Source: Candidatus Acidiferrales bacterium (GTDB lineage Bacteria > Acidobacteriota > Terriglobia > Acidiferrales > UBA7541). From it: a stretch of 34,117 nt of DNA. The stretch is from contig JARLGK010000192.1 of NCBI GenBank assembly GCA_031296075.1, positions 1 through 34,117 on the forward strand, given 5' to 3'. Below are positions 22,745 to 30,862 of this stretch, in pieces. How positions within the stretch are numbered: the stretch's first letter is position 1; every line of letters begins with the position of its first letter. The notes below the pieces were generated by a model. It saw only the letters and a program-made list of their open reading frames with translations. It had not been told where the DNA came from and ran no database searches. Both the position numbers and the translations under genes were made by a program.

Positions 22745-25255
22745 TCATCGCAGCACGATGTTCACAAGCTTCTTCGGCACCACAATCACCTTCACAATTT
22801 CCTTGCCGACGAGCAACGGCGCGATGCGCGGGTCGTTCAGAGCGCGGTCTCTCGTCTCGTCCTCGGTCAGGTTTTCGTCAACCAGTATCTTTCCGCGCAA
22901 TCGCCCGTTGATCTGAATGATGATCTCGATCTGCTCTTCGCGCGTCAGATCCTCGCGGTAGGCCGGCCACTTCTGCCGGGAGATTGTGCCTGAATTCCCG
23001 AGCATCTCCCACATCTCTTCGGCGATGTGTGGAGTCATCGGCGAGAGCATCAGCACCATCACCGCCAGGACGCGTTTCAGAATCGTCGGCGAGACTTCTT
23101 GATCGAGCGGCTCCTGGGCATGGAGTTCGTTGACGAGTTCCATGATCAGCGCGATCGACGTGTTGAAATGCCAGCGCACCTCGAAATCGTTCGTCACGCG
23201 CTTGAGCGTCTGATGCGTTCGACGGATCAGGATTTTTTCTTTGGCAGTCGCTTTGGCGAGGTCCGTGAGCGCGTTCCATTCGATGGGAATGCTTCGCACC
23301 CGTTCCGCGTGCTTCTCGACCAGCCGGTACGCCCGATTCAGAAAGCGCGACGAGCCTTCAATCGCCTGCTCGCTCCATTCCAGGTCCTTTTCCGGGGGCG
23401 CCGCGAACAGGGTATACAGTCGCCCGGTATCGCATCCGTATTTATCCGCCATGTCGATCGCGCCGACCACGTTTCCGCGCGACTTCGACATCGCCACTCC
23501 GCCCTTTTGCACCATGCCCTGTGTGAACAAACGGGCGATCGGCTCGTCGTGCTTCACCAGACCGAGGTCGCGCATGACCTTGCAGAAAAATCTCGAGTAC
23601 AGCAGGTGCAGAATGGCGTGCGTGATTCCGCCGACATACTGGTCGATGGGAAACCAGTAGCCGGCTTTCGTTTGGTCATATGGCGCCTTGAAGTTATGCG
23701 GGTCGGTGTAGCGGTAGAAATACCACGAAGAATCCACGAACGTGTCCATGGTGTCCGTTTCACGCCGTGCCGGGCCGCCGCACTTCGGACATTTCGTGTT
23801 TACGAATTCCGGCACGCTAGCGAGCGGCGATTGGCCCGCCGTCGCGATCGCCAGTTGTTCCGGCAAGCGCACGGGCAACTGATCGTCCGGAACCGGCACC
23901 ATGCCGTCCTTCTCGCAGTAGATCACGGGGATGGGTGTGCCCCAGTACCGCTGCCGTGAGACTCCCCAATCCTTCAGCCGGTACGTCGTTTCGCCCGTGC
24001 CGAACTTTTTTGCAGCGGCGTCGGCGGTCATTTTCGCGAGAGCCTGTTCCGTCGTAAGTCCGGAATAGGGGCCCGAATCGGCGAGGCGCCCGTGCTCGGT
24101 GTAAGCCTCGCTCATCCGATCGGCGCGCAGCGGCACGCCCTGCGCCGGTTGCACCACGATCTTTACCGGCAAGCCGTACTTATCGGCAAATTCGTAGTCG
24201 CGCTGATCGTGAGCCGGGACGCACATCACCGCGCCGGTTCCGTATTCCGCCAGAACGAAGTTCGCCACCCAGATCGGCACTTGCTCACCCGAAAATGGAT
24301 TCACGGCGAAGCGGCCCGTGAAGAATCCTTCCTTTTCAGCCGTGGCGATGTCCGCGGCGCGCATGCTTTTCTGTCGCATGGCCTTGAGCTGGGATGCCAT
24401 GGTCGTACGGCCCGGAACGCCTTCGAGCAATTTGTCCAACTGCGGATGTCCGGCGGCCACCACAATCGCCGAAGCGCCGTAAATCGTATCCACACGCGTA
24501 GTGAAGACTTCGAGGCTCGCCCCAGAGATTCCCGCGACATCGAAGCGCACGCGCGTGCCTTGCGATTTTCCGATCCAGTTCCGCTGCATCACCAGCACTC
24601 GCTCGGGCCAGCCGGACGCGAGCTGCGCCATGTCCTCCAGCAGCTCGTCGGAGTATTGCGTGATCCGCAAGAACCACTGCTCGAGTTCCTTTTGCTCGAC
24701 TTGGGTGGTCTCGTGCCGCCAGCAGAAGCCGTCAATCACCTGCTCGTTGGCCAGCACGGTGAGGCAATCGGGACACCAATTGACCTTGCTTTTTTTCCGG
24801 TAGGCGATTCCCTTCTCGATCATGCGCAGGAAAAACCACTGGTTCCACTTGTAATATTCCGGCTCGCAGGTGGAGATTTCGCGACGCCAGTCATAACTGA
24901 ACCCGAAGCGCTTCAGGACGCGGCGGAATTCCTGGATGTTTGCCTTGGTCCAATCGCGCGGATGAGTGCCGTTCTTGATCGCGGCATTTTCCGCGGGCAG
25001 CCCGAAGGCATCCCAACCCATTGGGTGCAGGACGTTGTAACCGCACATCCATTTGTAACGCGCCACGGCGTCGCCGATGGTGTAGTTGCGCATGTGGCCC
25101 ATATGGAGCGTGCCTGAGGGATACGGCAGCATCTCGAGCAGGTAGTATTTCGGGCGGGAAGCGTCGCCATCCTCCGCGTGAAACGCGCCCTGTTCGTCCC
25201 AAACTTTCTGCCACTTCGCTTCGATTCGCTGTGAATCGTAGTCGGCCAATTTCAT
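22745..25255 (-). CDS. leuS: Leucyl-tRNA synthetase
   Basis: An 836-residue class-I synthetase that charges tRNA-Leu. HIGH is present as HMGH (51-54) within [20 protein letters not shown], and KMSKS as AMSKS in [12 protein letters not shown] zinc-like cluster ([15 protein letters not shown]) precedes the CP1 editing domain, which contains TRVDTIYGA and the [15 protein letters not shown] editing pocket. A second zinc-like pair ([10 protein letters not shown]) comes with [12 protein letters not shown]. The anticodon-binding domain closes the protein. The ATG at 25255 ([19 protein letters not shown]) has GGGGGAA upstream and overlaps the nfo stop as ATGA; the frame upstream of it is antisense noise. 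Confidence 0.96.
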   Translation of the reverse strand: MKLADYDSQRIEAKWQKVWDEQGAFHAEDGDASRPKYYLLEMLPYPSGTLHMGHMRNYTIGDAVARYKWMCGYNVLHPMGWDAFGLPAENAAIKNGTHPRDWTKANIQEFRRVLKRFGFSYDWRREISTCEPEYYKWNQWFFLRMIEKGIAYRKKSKVNWCPDCLTVLANEQVIDGFCWRHETTQVEQKELEQWFLRITQYSDELLEDMAQLASGWPERVLVMQRNWIGKSQGTRVRFDVAGISGASLEVFTTRVDTIYGASAIVVAAGHPQLDKLLEGVPGRTTMASQLKAMRQKSMRAADIATAEKEGFFTGRFAVNPFSGEQVPIWVANFVLAEYGTGAVMCVPAHDQRDYEFADKYGLPVKIVVQPAQGVPLRADRMSEAYTEHGRLADSGPYSGLTTEQALAKMTADAAAKKFGTGETTYRLKDWGVSRQRYWGTPIPVIYCEKDGMVPVPDDQLPVRLPEQLAIATAGQSPLASVPEFVNTKCPKCGGPARRETDTMDTFVDSSWYFYRYTDPHNFKAPYDQTKAGYWFPIDQYVGGITHAILHLLYSRFFCKVMRDLGLVKHDEPIARLFTQGMVQKGGVAMSKSRGNVVGAIDMADKYGCDTGRLYTLFAAPPEKDLEWSEQAIEGSSRFLNRAYRLVEKHAERVRSIPIEWNALTDLAKATAKEKILIRRTHQTLKRVTNDFEVRWHFNTSIALIMELVNELHAQEPLDQEVSPTILKRVLAVMVLMLSPMTPHIAEEMWEMLGNSGTISRQKWPAYREDLTREEQIEIIIQINGRLRGKILVDENLTEDETRDRALNDPRIAPLLVGKEIVKVIVVPKKLVNIVLR

Positions 25256-26310
25256 TTCCCCCGTGATCTGGTTTTCTGGCGAACGCCGGCTTTGCTCGCG
25301 CGTACCTTGTGGCTTTTCGTCGGCCGCGGCTTCATTCCCGGTCCCGTGGCGCGCACCACGCGTCCGGTGAGCCTCCAGAGAGTCGCGACGTTGCGCTTGT
25401 CGTCGCCCGGCTTGTCGATGGGAGTCTCCAGAATGAACGCGCATTTCGCGAGCAGCGGGTGATTCAGAATTCTGCCGAACGCCTGTAGCCCTATCTTCCC
25501 TTTTCCGATGTGCTCGTGCCGGTCCACGCGGGAACCAAGAGGCGTCTTCGAATCGTTGACGTGAACGACGGCCACGCGGTCCAAGCCCACTGTGCGGTCG
25601 ATATCGCGCAACGTGCCCTCCAGGCCCGCCTCGGTGTCGATACTCCACCCAGCGGCGAAGGTGTGTGCGGTATCAACGCAAACGCCGAGCGGCAGGTCCG
25701 GGCACGCGTCCAGGATCGCCTTCAATTCCTCAAATCGGGAGCCGAGCGTGCTTCCCTGGCCTGCCGTGTTTTCAAGCAGAATCCGCAACTCGCCAAGTTT
25801 CAATCCTCGGGCGGCCTGCCTCAGCCCTTGCGCCACCGCCGCGATAGCCGAGTCGACACTGGTCCCCAGGCCACTGCCGGGGTGAATCACAAGATAATCC
25901 GCGCCCAGCGCCAGGGCCCTCACAATCTCCTGGTGGAAGCCCTGCACGGAACGCGTGCGCAGGACCGGGCTCGGCGAAGCCAGGTTGATCAAGTAATTGC
26001 CGTGGATTACCAGAGGCCCGAGCTGCAATCCCACTCGCCGCTGACGAAAGCGCGCGGCGTCCGTCTCGGCGATCCTCGAACTCCCGTGTCCCCACATCCG
26101 AGGACTCGAAGAAAATATCTGCAGTGCGTTGGCGCCCAGCCCGTGTGCAATGTCGAGCGCGCCCGCAATATCGCCTGCGATGGAGGTGTGAATTCCGATG
26201 CGGATGCTGCCATCTTTCCAAGCGGCGATTTCAGGTGGGGGGATTGGTTCCGGGCGATATTCGTCGGCAGCGTCGTAAGTCAGATCAGTCCTGTAATTTT
26301 CTTCCGCCAT
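25252..26310 (-). CDS. nfo: Deoxyribonuclease IV (apurinic/apyrimidinic endonuclease)
   Basis: A 352-residue EndoIV-type TIM-barrel enzyme that cuts DNA at abasic sites. The three-zinc site is visible in blocks [79 protein letters not shown] and ILETP. E. coli Nfo is 285 residues; here about 35 residues precede the domain, and a basic tail ([20 protein letters not shown]) of about 30 follows, which could bind DNA. The start ATG has only GAGGGA almost touching it, so a later start is possible. The stop overlaps the leuS start (ATGA), which couples translation of the two genes. Confidence 0.92.
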   Translation of the reverse strand: MAEENYRTDLTYDAADEYRPEPIPPPEIAAWKDGSIRIGIHTSIAGDIAGALDIAHGLGANALQIFSSSPRMWGHGSSRIAETDAARFRQRRVGLQLGPLVIHGNYLINLASPSPVLRTRSVQGFHQEIVRALALGADYLVIHPGSGLGTSVDSAIAAVAQGLRQAARGLKLGELRILLENTAGQGSTLGSRFEELKAILDACPDLPLGVCVDTAHTFAAGWSIDTEAGLEGTLRDIDRTVGLDRVAVVHVNDSKTPLGSRVDRHEHIGKGKIGLQAFGRILNHPLLAKCAFILETPIDKPGDDKRNVATLWRLTGRVVRATGPGMKPRPTKSHKVRASKAGVRQKTRSRGK

Positions 26311-26341
26311 TCCCTCAGGTTGTCCGTGTGCTTAGGCATGC

Positions 26342-26370
26342 ATTTTATCGGAAAGCCGCCGCTCGCGCAA
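26342..26370 (-). promoter_or_regulatory. Likely promoter of nfo-leuS-guaA
   Basis: On the minus strand TTGCGC (rc of 26365-26370) and TAAAAT (rc of 26342-26347) are exactly 17 bp apart. The predicted leader to the nfo ATG at 26310 is about 25 nt. Confidence 0.5.
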
Positions 26371-26440
26371 ACGGTGCAAATTCGCGAGAAATGGCTCGCG
26401 TGGTAAACGGGAACGCCGCTGGAATATCCGGGAGCGAGGA

Positions 26441-26449
26441 TGCTATCAT
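26441..26449 (+). promoter_or_regulatory. Likely extended -10 of tRNA-Cys
   Basis: TGC-TATCAT lies 37 bp upstream of the first base of the tRNA. The -35 region (GGAATA) is weak. A short leader of about 30 nt would be removed by RNase P. Confidence 0.4.
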
Positions 26450-26486
26450 TTCACTTCGAAGTTGCCCTCCGCGACGCATGTGCCGG

Positions 26487-26560
26487 GGCGCGGTCGCCAA
26501 GTGGTAAGGCAAAGGTCTGCAAAACCTTTATCGGCGGTTCGATCCCGCCCCGCGCCTCCA
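26487..26560 (+). tRNA. tRNA-Cys (anticodon GCA)
   Basis: A full cloverleaf of 74 nt including encoded CCA. The acceptor stem is GGCGCGG (26487-26493) with CCGCGCC (26550-26556), discriminator T at 26557, then CCA. The D arm is GCC-AAGTGGTAA-GGC. The anticodon arm is AAGGT-CTGCAAA-ACCTT, giving GCA. The T arm is GGCGG-TTCGATC-CCGCC. The U73 discriminator is the cysteine identity element. It stands alone, 176 bp from divergent nfo. Confidence 0.97.
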
Positions 26561-26649
26561 AATTTCCAGCCGCCCGCGCATCGGTTTAGCTTTCCGCTAT
26601 CGTTCGAGCTTCAGCGCCCTTCTCACCACTCGATCGGTTGGAAGTCCGG

Positions 26650-27039
26650 CTACGGTTTCGCTTTTGCCGCACGACGCGTCAAAACCCCGAGCACCAGAGC
26701 TATCAGCAACAAAGCAGGCACGTCCCCGAACAAATGTCCGTGATGCTCGGGGTAGACCAGCGACTGCGCAGCCATGATGCAGCCATGGACAACGCTTGAC
26801 CAGACGGTGAACCAGATGAGGCTCAAGTTCGTGAGCGGGCTGCGCGCGGCGAGCAGCAGAAAAACACCGAGCGTCGCGTAAATCCCCAAAATCATCTGCA
26901 GATAGGTCGAATGGCCGCTCATGTGCCACGCCCATCCGGACGGCCACACGATTGTCAAAGGATACACGCCGACGATGAAGACGATCCCGACTGCCGCGAG
27001 TGCAACGCGAAGAGGTGCGAGGCCGTTGTTGTTACTCAT
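26650..27039 (-). CDS. DUF6632 family small membrane protein
   Basis: A 129-residue protein with four TM segments at about residues 9-28 (LRVALAAVGIVFIVGVYPLT), 46-66, 72-94 and 104-120. Between the first two lies WPSGWAWHMSGHSTYLQMIL, and between the third and fourth EHHGHLFGD, both with His residues that are typical of the family. Function is unknown. The ATG at 27039 has GGAGGA 7 nt upstream. A TGTGC-TTTAAT sequence (rc of about 27099-27109) could be its extended -10. It converges on tRNA-Cys and is divergent from aroF. Confidence 0.85.
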   Translation of the reverse strand: MSNNNGLAPLRVALAAVGIVFIVGVYPLTIVWPSGWAWHMSGHSTYLQMILGIYATLGVFLLLAARSPLTNLSLIWFTVWSSVVHGCIMAAQSLVYPEHHGHLFGDVPALLLIALVLGVLTRRAAKAKP

Positions 27040-27171
27040 GTGAGTTCCTCCGCCGCATTCCATTGCCCCTGATTCGAAAGGGGAGCCAGATTGGCGGGAT
27101 TAAAGCACACGAACCACGGTTGGGAAAGCGCCGATTCTTCAAATGACCCGGCTACCCGCTTTAGAGCGTCT

Positions 27172-27201
27172 TTGCCTCGCTGTGGCTGAATAAGCTAAAC
27201 T
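27172..27201 (+). promoter_or_regulatory. Likely promoter of aroF
   Basis: TTGCCT (27172-27177) and TAAACT (27196-27201) are 18 bp apart. AGGAG (27221-27225) precedes the ATG at 27234 by 8 nt. Confidence 0.45.
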
Positions 27202-27233
27202 TCCCGTTTCGCCTTTAGCCAGGAGATCCGTCC

Positions 27234-28262
27234 ATGCTTGTCGTGATGCAATCCAACGCGACCGCGGAACAGGTCCGCGCTGTATGCGAGCGAATCGAAT
27301 CTCTCGGCTTCCGCGCCCATCCGATGCCGGGCGCGGCGCGCACGGCCATCGGCATCACGGGCAATAGCGGCGCCGTGGAAACCATTTCGATCGAATCCAT
27401 GCCGGGGGTCGTCGAATGCATTCCCGTCAGCAAACCCTACAAGCTCGTTGGCCGCGACCTCAAGCCGGAGAACACAGTGGTGCGCATCCCCACGGCCTCC
27501 GGGGAGGTCAGCTTCGGCGGCAAGGCCGTCGGAATCGTCGCCGGGCCCTGCGCGGTCGAGTCGCGCGAGCAGGCATTCACCATCGCTGAGCGGATTCGGG
27601 CCGCAGGTGCTCGCCTATTCCGCGGGGGAGCTTACAAGCCGCGAACGTCGCCATATAGCTTTCAGGGGATGGGCGAGGCAGGCCTGAAGATCCTTGCGGA
27701 AGTACGCGACAAATTCGGAATGGGCGTGGTCACCGAGGCCATCGACAACGAATCGCTCGATCTGGTCGAGGAATATGCCGACGTAATCCAGATCGGGGCG
27801 CGCAACATGCAGAATTTTTCTCTGCTGAAGCGCGCCGGCCGCACGCGCAAGCCGGTTCTCCTGAAACGCGGGATGTCGGCAACCTTGGACGAATTCCTTA
27901 TGGCCGCGGAGTATGTCATGTCCGAAGGCAACTACAACGTGATCCTTTGCGAGCGGGGCGTGCGCACGTTCGCCGACCACACGCGCAATACGCTCGACCT
28001 GAGCGTTGTCCCGGCGGTCCAGCGGCTGAGCCATCTCCCCATCGTCGTGGATCCATCGCACGGCACGGGCCGTCGCAACAAGGTGCTTCCGCTTTCGCGC
28101 GCCGCCATTGCCGTCGGCGCGGATGGCATCCTGGTCGAGGTGCATCACGATCCCGTCCACGCGCTCTCGGACGGCCCGCAGTCCATTCTGCCCGAGGAAT
28201 TTGATCGGCTCATGCGCGAGGCCCGCGACATTGCCGCCGTACTCGGCCGCACACTGAATTGA
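27234..28262 (+). CDS. aroF: 3-deoxy-7-phosphoheptulonate (DAHP) synthase, type I-beta
   Basis: A 342-residue enzyme that condenses PEP and erythrose-4-phosphate, the first step of the shikimate pathway. Residues 1-68 form a ferredoxin-like regulatory domain ([20 protein letters not shown] ... [14 protein letters not shown]), as in Thermotoga-type DAHP synthase, where aromatic amino acids inhibit through it. The barrel has [50 protein letters not shown] and [11 protein letters not shown], covering the PEP and metal sites. AGGAG sits 8 nt upstream of the ATG. The stop overlaps the TTG start of the next gene, so the two are probably coupled. Confidence 0.94.
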   Translation: MLVVMQSNATAEQVRAVCERIESLGFRAHPMPGAARTAIGITGNSGAVETISIESMPGVVECIPVSKPYKLVGRDLKPENTVVRIPTASGEVSFGGKAVGIVAGPCAVESREQAFTIAERIRAAGARLFRGGAYKPRTSPYSFQGMGEAGLKILAEVRDKFGMGVVTEAIDNESLDLVEEYADVIQIGARNMQNFSLLKRAGRTRKPVLLKRGMSATLDEFLMAAEYVMSEGNYNVILCERGVRTFADHTRNTLDLSVVPAVQRLSHLPIVVDPSHGTGRRNKVLPLSRAAIAVGADGILVEVHHDPVHALSDGPQSILPEEFDRLMREARDIAAVLGRTLN

Positions 28263-29380
28263 AAAGCCGCGTCAACTACCGGCTCGTGATGATGATTATC
28301 CTGCTCGCCGGCCTTGCCGCCCGCGAAGTGGCGCTCGAGCTTCGCCCGTCCTTCCTCCGCCCGGGCCTGCACCTGTTCGCATACGTCGGCAACACGGGCG
28401 ATGGCACGGTTACTGCCGTGGACCTTGTGAAATTGTCGCCCGCGGCCACGATTCCGGTCGGCGCTGGACCCACGGGTATCCGCGCCCATCCGACACGCAA
28501 GGAAATCTGGGGACTGAGTTCCGCCGGCGGTTACGCATGGGTGCTCGACGCCACCACGAATAGAATTGTGGCGCGCGTTCCGGTCGGCGCCGCGCCCTAT
28601 GCGCTCGATTTTTCGCCCGACGGATCGCGCGCCTTCGTGGCGGCCTCTGGGTCGAATACCGTTGTCGCGATCAACTGCGCTACCCGCGAAGTGGTGGCCA
28701 GCGCGCACGCCGGACGCCGTCCGTGGATTGCCCGCGTCTCACCGGACGGAAACCTGCTGGTGGTTTCAAACCGCGATGACTCGAGCGTCTCCGTACTCGA
28801 CGCCGCGTCCCTGGCGCTGCGCGCCACCATCCCCGTCGCACCCGATCCCGAGCAGATCGCGATTTTGCCCGATGGCTCGAAGGCTTTCATTACCTCCGGC
28901 TCGCGGAATCAGATTTCCGTGGTGGATTTGAAGCGTAATGTGCTGCTCGCGAACCTGGCGCTCAATGGCACGCCTGATGCGCTCATGTTGAAGCCCGATG
29001 GCGGCGAGCTGTACATCCCTTCGAGTAACGCCCACGGACTTCTGATCGTGAATACACAGACGAACGAAGTGGGCGACTTCTTGCCCCTCGGAATGTCGCC
29101 TGCGGCCGCGGCGATGACGGCGGACGCGACAACTCTCTACGTTTCGGACGCGGCTGCCGGCCACGTCGTGCCCATCGCCATCAACATTCGCCAGGTTGCC
29201 CGTCCCATTTCCGTGGGACAGTCACCGCGTAACTGCCAGCTCACTCCCGGGGACGATATCCTCGTGGTCGTTGACACCGATTCGGACGAGCTCGCCATCG
29301 TGCGTGCGAAGACCTCGGGCTTGATCACGCTAATACCCACCGGCCCCCATCCTCGCGACCTAGCCATCAAGGTATTCTGA
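28259..29380 (+). CDS. YVTN-type beta-propeller repeat protein, exported or membrane-anchored
   Basis: A 373-residue protein. A hydrophobic leader ([18 protein letters not shown]) serves as signal or anchor. The body is a seven-bladed propeller of the YVTN/lactonase type, with repeated units such as [60 protein letters not shown] and [20 protein letters not shown]. Members often act at the cell surface; no catalytic site is clear. The TTG at 28259 overlaps the aroF stop by 4 nt (TTGA). GTG at 28286 and ATG at 28289 are alternatives that would still begin just before the leader, and none has a good Shine-Dalgarno. Confidence 0.82.
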   Translation: MKSRVNYRLVMMIILLAGLAAREVALELRPSFLRPGLHLFAYVGNTGDGTVTAVDLVKLSPAATIPVGAGPTGIRAHPTRKEIWGLSSAGGYAWVLDATTNRIVARVPVGAAPYALDFSPDGSRAFVAASGSNTVVAINCATREVVASAHAGRRPWIARVSPDGNLLVVSNRDDSSVSVLDAASLALRATIPVAPDPEQIAILPDGSKAFITSGSRNQISVVDLKRNVLLANLALNGTPDALMLKPDGGELYIPSSNAHGLLIVNTQTNEVGDFLPLGMSPAAAAMTADATTLYVSDAAAGHVVPIAINIRQVARPISVGQSPRNCQLTPGDDILVVVDTDSDELAIVRAKTSGLITLIPTGPHPRDLAIKVF

Positions 29381-29434
29381 CCAGAGACCTTGTCAGAAAA
29401 AGCGCGGATTGCTCTATCGTCGCGCGTGCGAAAT

Positions 29435-30862
29435 TTACTGGACGGTCAGGCTCAGGGGAAACGTTCGTGTGACGCTCGGTTGCCCCGCCAGATTTACCGT
29501 CGCAGTCAACGTGATCACGTATGTGCCTGCCGTGGTCCCCGGCGGCGGAGGGTCGGCCGGTGTTCCGCCTCCCCCACCACCACAAGCAGCCATGGCGATC
29601 GCACACGCCAGCAACAGCGCGCCAACTTGTGCGACTTTCGCATAACCCGATCGCCGTCGCCCGACCATCCACGTCATCAGCACCACCAGCCACGGGATGG
29701 CGATCCAGACAATCAGTCTCCCACCCGGCCGCATGGCAGTGCCCGGGCGCGCGCGGTTCACCACCACGGTGCCTCCCGGAGCTGTCGTCGTGACGACCAC
29801 CTTGAATTGACCCGGACTGCCGGAACTTATCTGCGCCACGGGCGGATTAGTGGCCGGCGTTGTGGAGATGGAACAACTTCCCAAAAGCTGCGCCGGAACT
29901 GAGCATGAAAGACTGGCCGTGCCGGTTAATCCCGCGGACGAATCAAGTTCGAGCAGGTAAGTGGCGGATTGACCTGCGACAATCGGCTCGACCACTGCTT
30001 GTCCGGGCGAGGACGCGATACAAAAATCCATGGCGGTACCGCTCAGCGGAATGCTGTGCGGGCTGCCCGGAGCGTTGTCATTCAGGATGAGCGTGCCAGT
30101 TCGGGACCCGCCGTTCGCGCCGCAGTTCCCCGATTGCAATGGTTTGAATGCCACCTGCACCGAGCAGGTCGCGCCGGGTGGCGTGCTTGCGCCCGTACAC
30201 GCGTCAGTGACGAGCGCAAAATCGCCCGGGTTTCCCCCTGACTTTGCTACGGACGCAATCGTCAGCGCCCCGGCGAACGCACCGGAGCTGCTGTTCGTAA
30301 TCACAATCGGCTGCGGCGAACCGCCCGCACCTCCTGCGAGCTGGCTTCCAAAATTAATGCTCGTGGGCACGGAGATGCTCGCCTGAGTGGCCGTTCCCGA
30401 AAGTGCGACCGTCGGGGGGCTCCCTGCGGGCACGCTGAGAGTCGCCGAGCGGATTCCCAGTGTCGTCGTTCCCGGCATGAATGTGACTCCGATTTGGCAG
30501 CTCTTCCCTGCAGCCACCGGATTGGGAGTACAAGACGCAGGAGAAGTAAAATCCGTGGCGTTTGGACCCGAAATCGCGATCCCGGTAATCTCGGCGGGGC
30601 CGGCGCCGGCATTCAGAATCGTGATGCTCTGCGGAGTGCTTGCGATTCCCTCACTCTGCGCGGGAACGTCAGGCTGGACGGAGACACTTGCAGTGATGGC
30701 GGCGAAGTGGCATTCCCAGTTACGCCGACCTGCTGGGGGCTCGCCACGGCGTTGTCCCTGAAGGCAAGACTCGCAGTCTTTGGCCCGGGAGTTTGCGGCG
30801 CGAGTTGGACGGCTACAGTGCACATCGCTTGCACCACCAATGTGCCCCCTAAGACCGGGCAA
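29435..30862 (-). CDS. C-terminal part of the frameshifted SBBP/choice-of-anchor-D protein
   Basis: This open frame continues the protein encoded at 30613-32841. Meaningful sequence begins near 30660 with PAQSEGIASTPQSITILNAG and runs through further choice-of-anchor-D (ASH-like) Ig domains (ITGIAISGPNATDFTSPASC, TSINFGSQLAGGAGGSPQPI, GTLILNDNAPGSPHSIPLSG). The first 65 residues of the frame are out-of-register noise. Near the end is a TM (RLIVWIAIPWLVVLMTWMVG) and then LLLACAIAMAACGGGGGG, a lipobox-like hydrophobic stretch with a Gly tail, followed by a short Ig-like strand pair ending TFPLSLTVQ. It probably anchors the giant protein in the membrane. On its own it has no signal peptide, so it is probably not an independent gene. 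Confidence 0.7.
   Translation of the reverse strand: MPGLRGHIGGASDVHCSRPTRAANSRAKDCESCLQGQRRGEPPAGRRNWECHFAAITASVSVQPDVPAQSEGIASTPQSITILNAGAGPAEITGIAISGPNATDFTSPASCTPNPVAAGKSCQIGVTFMPGTTTLGIRSATLSVPAGSPPTVALSGTATQASISVPTSINFGSQLAGGAGGSPQPIVITNSSSGAFAGALTIASVAKSGGNPGDFALVTDACTGASTPPGATCSVQVAFKPLQSGNCGANGGSRTGTLILNDNAPGSPHSIPLSGTAMDFCIASSPGQAVVEPIVAGQSATYLLELDSSAGLTGTASLSCSVPAQLLGSCSISTTPATNPPVAQISSGSPGQFKVVVTTTAPGGTVVVNRARPGTAMRPGGRLIVWIAIPWLVVLMTWMVGRRRSGYAKVAQVGALLLACAIAMAACGGGGGGTPADPPPPGTTAGTYVITLTATVNLAGQPSVTRTFPLSLTVQ

Noticed and set aside
22745-25648. Long minus-strand frame extending leuS upstream to 25648
   Set aside because: The extra 131 residues lie over nfo in another frame and lack leuS homology; the ATG at 25255 has a ribosome-binding site and the family N-terminus.
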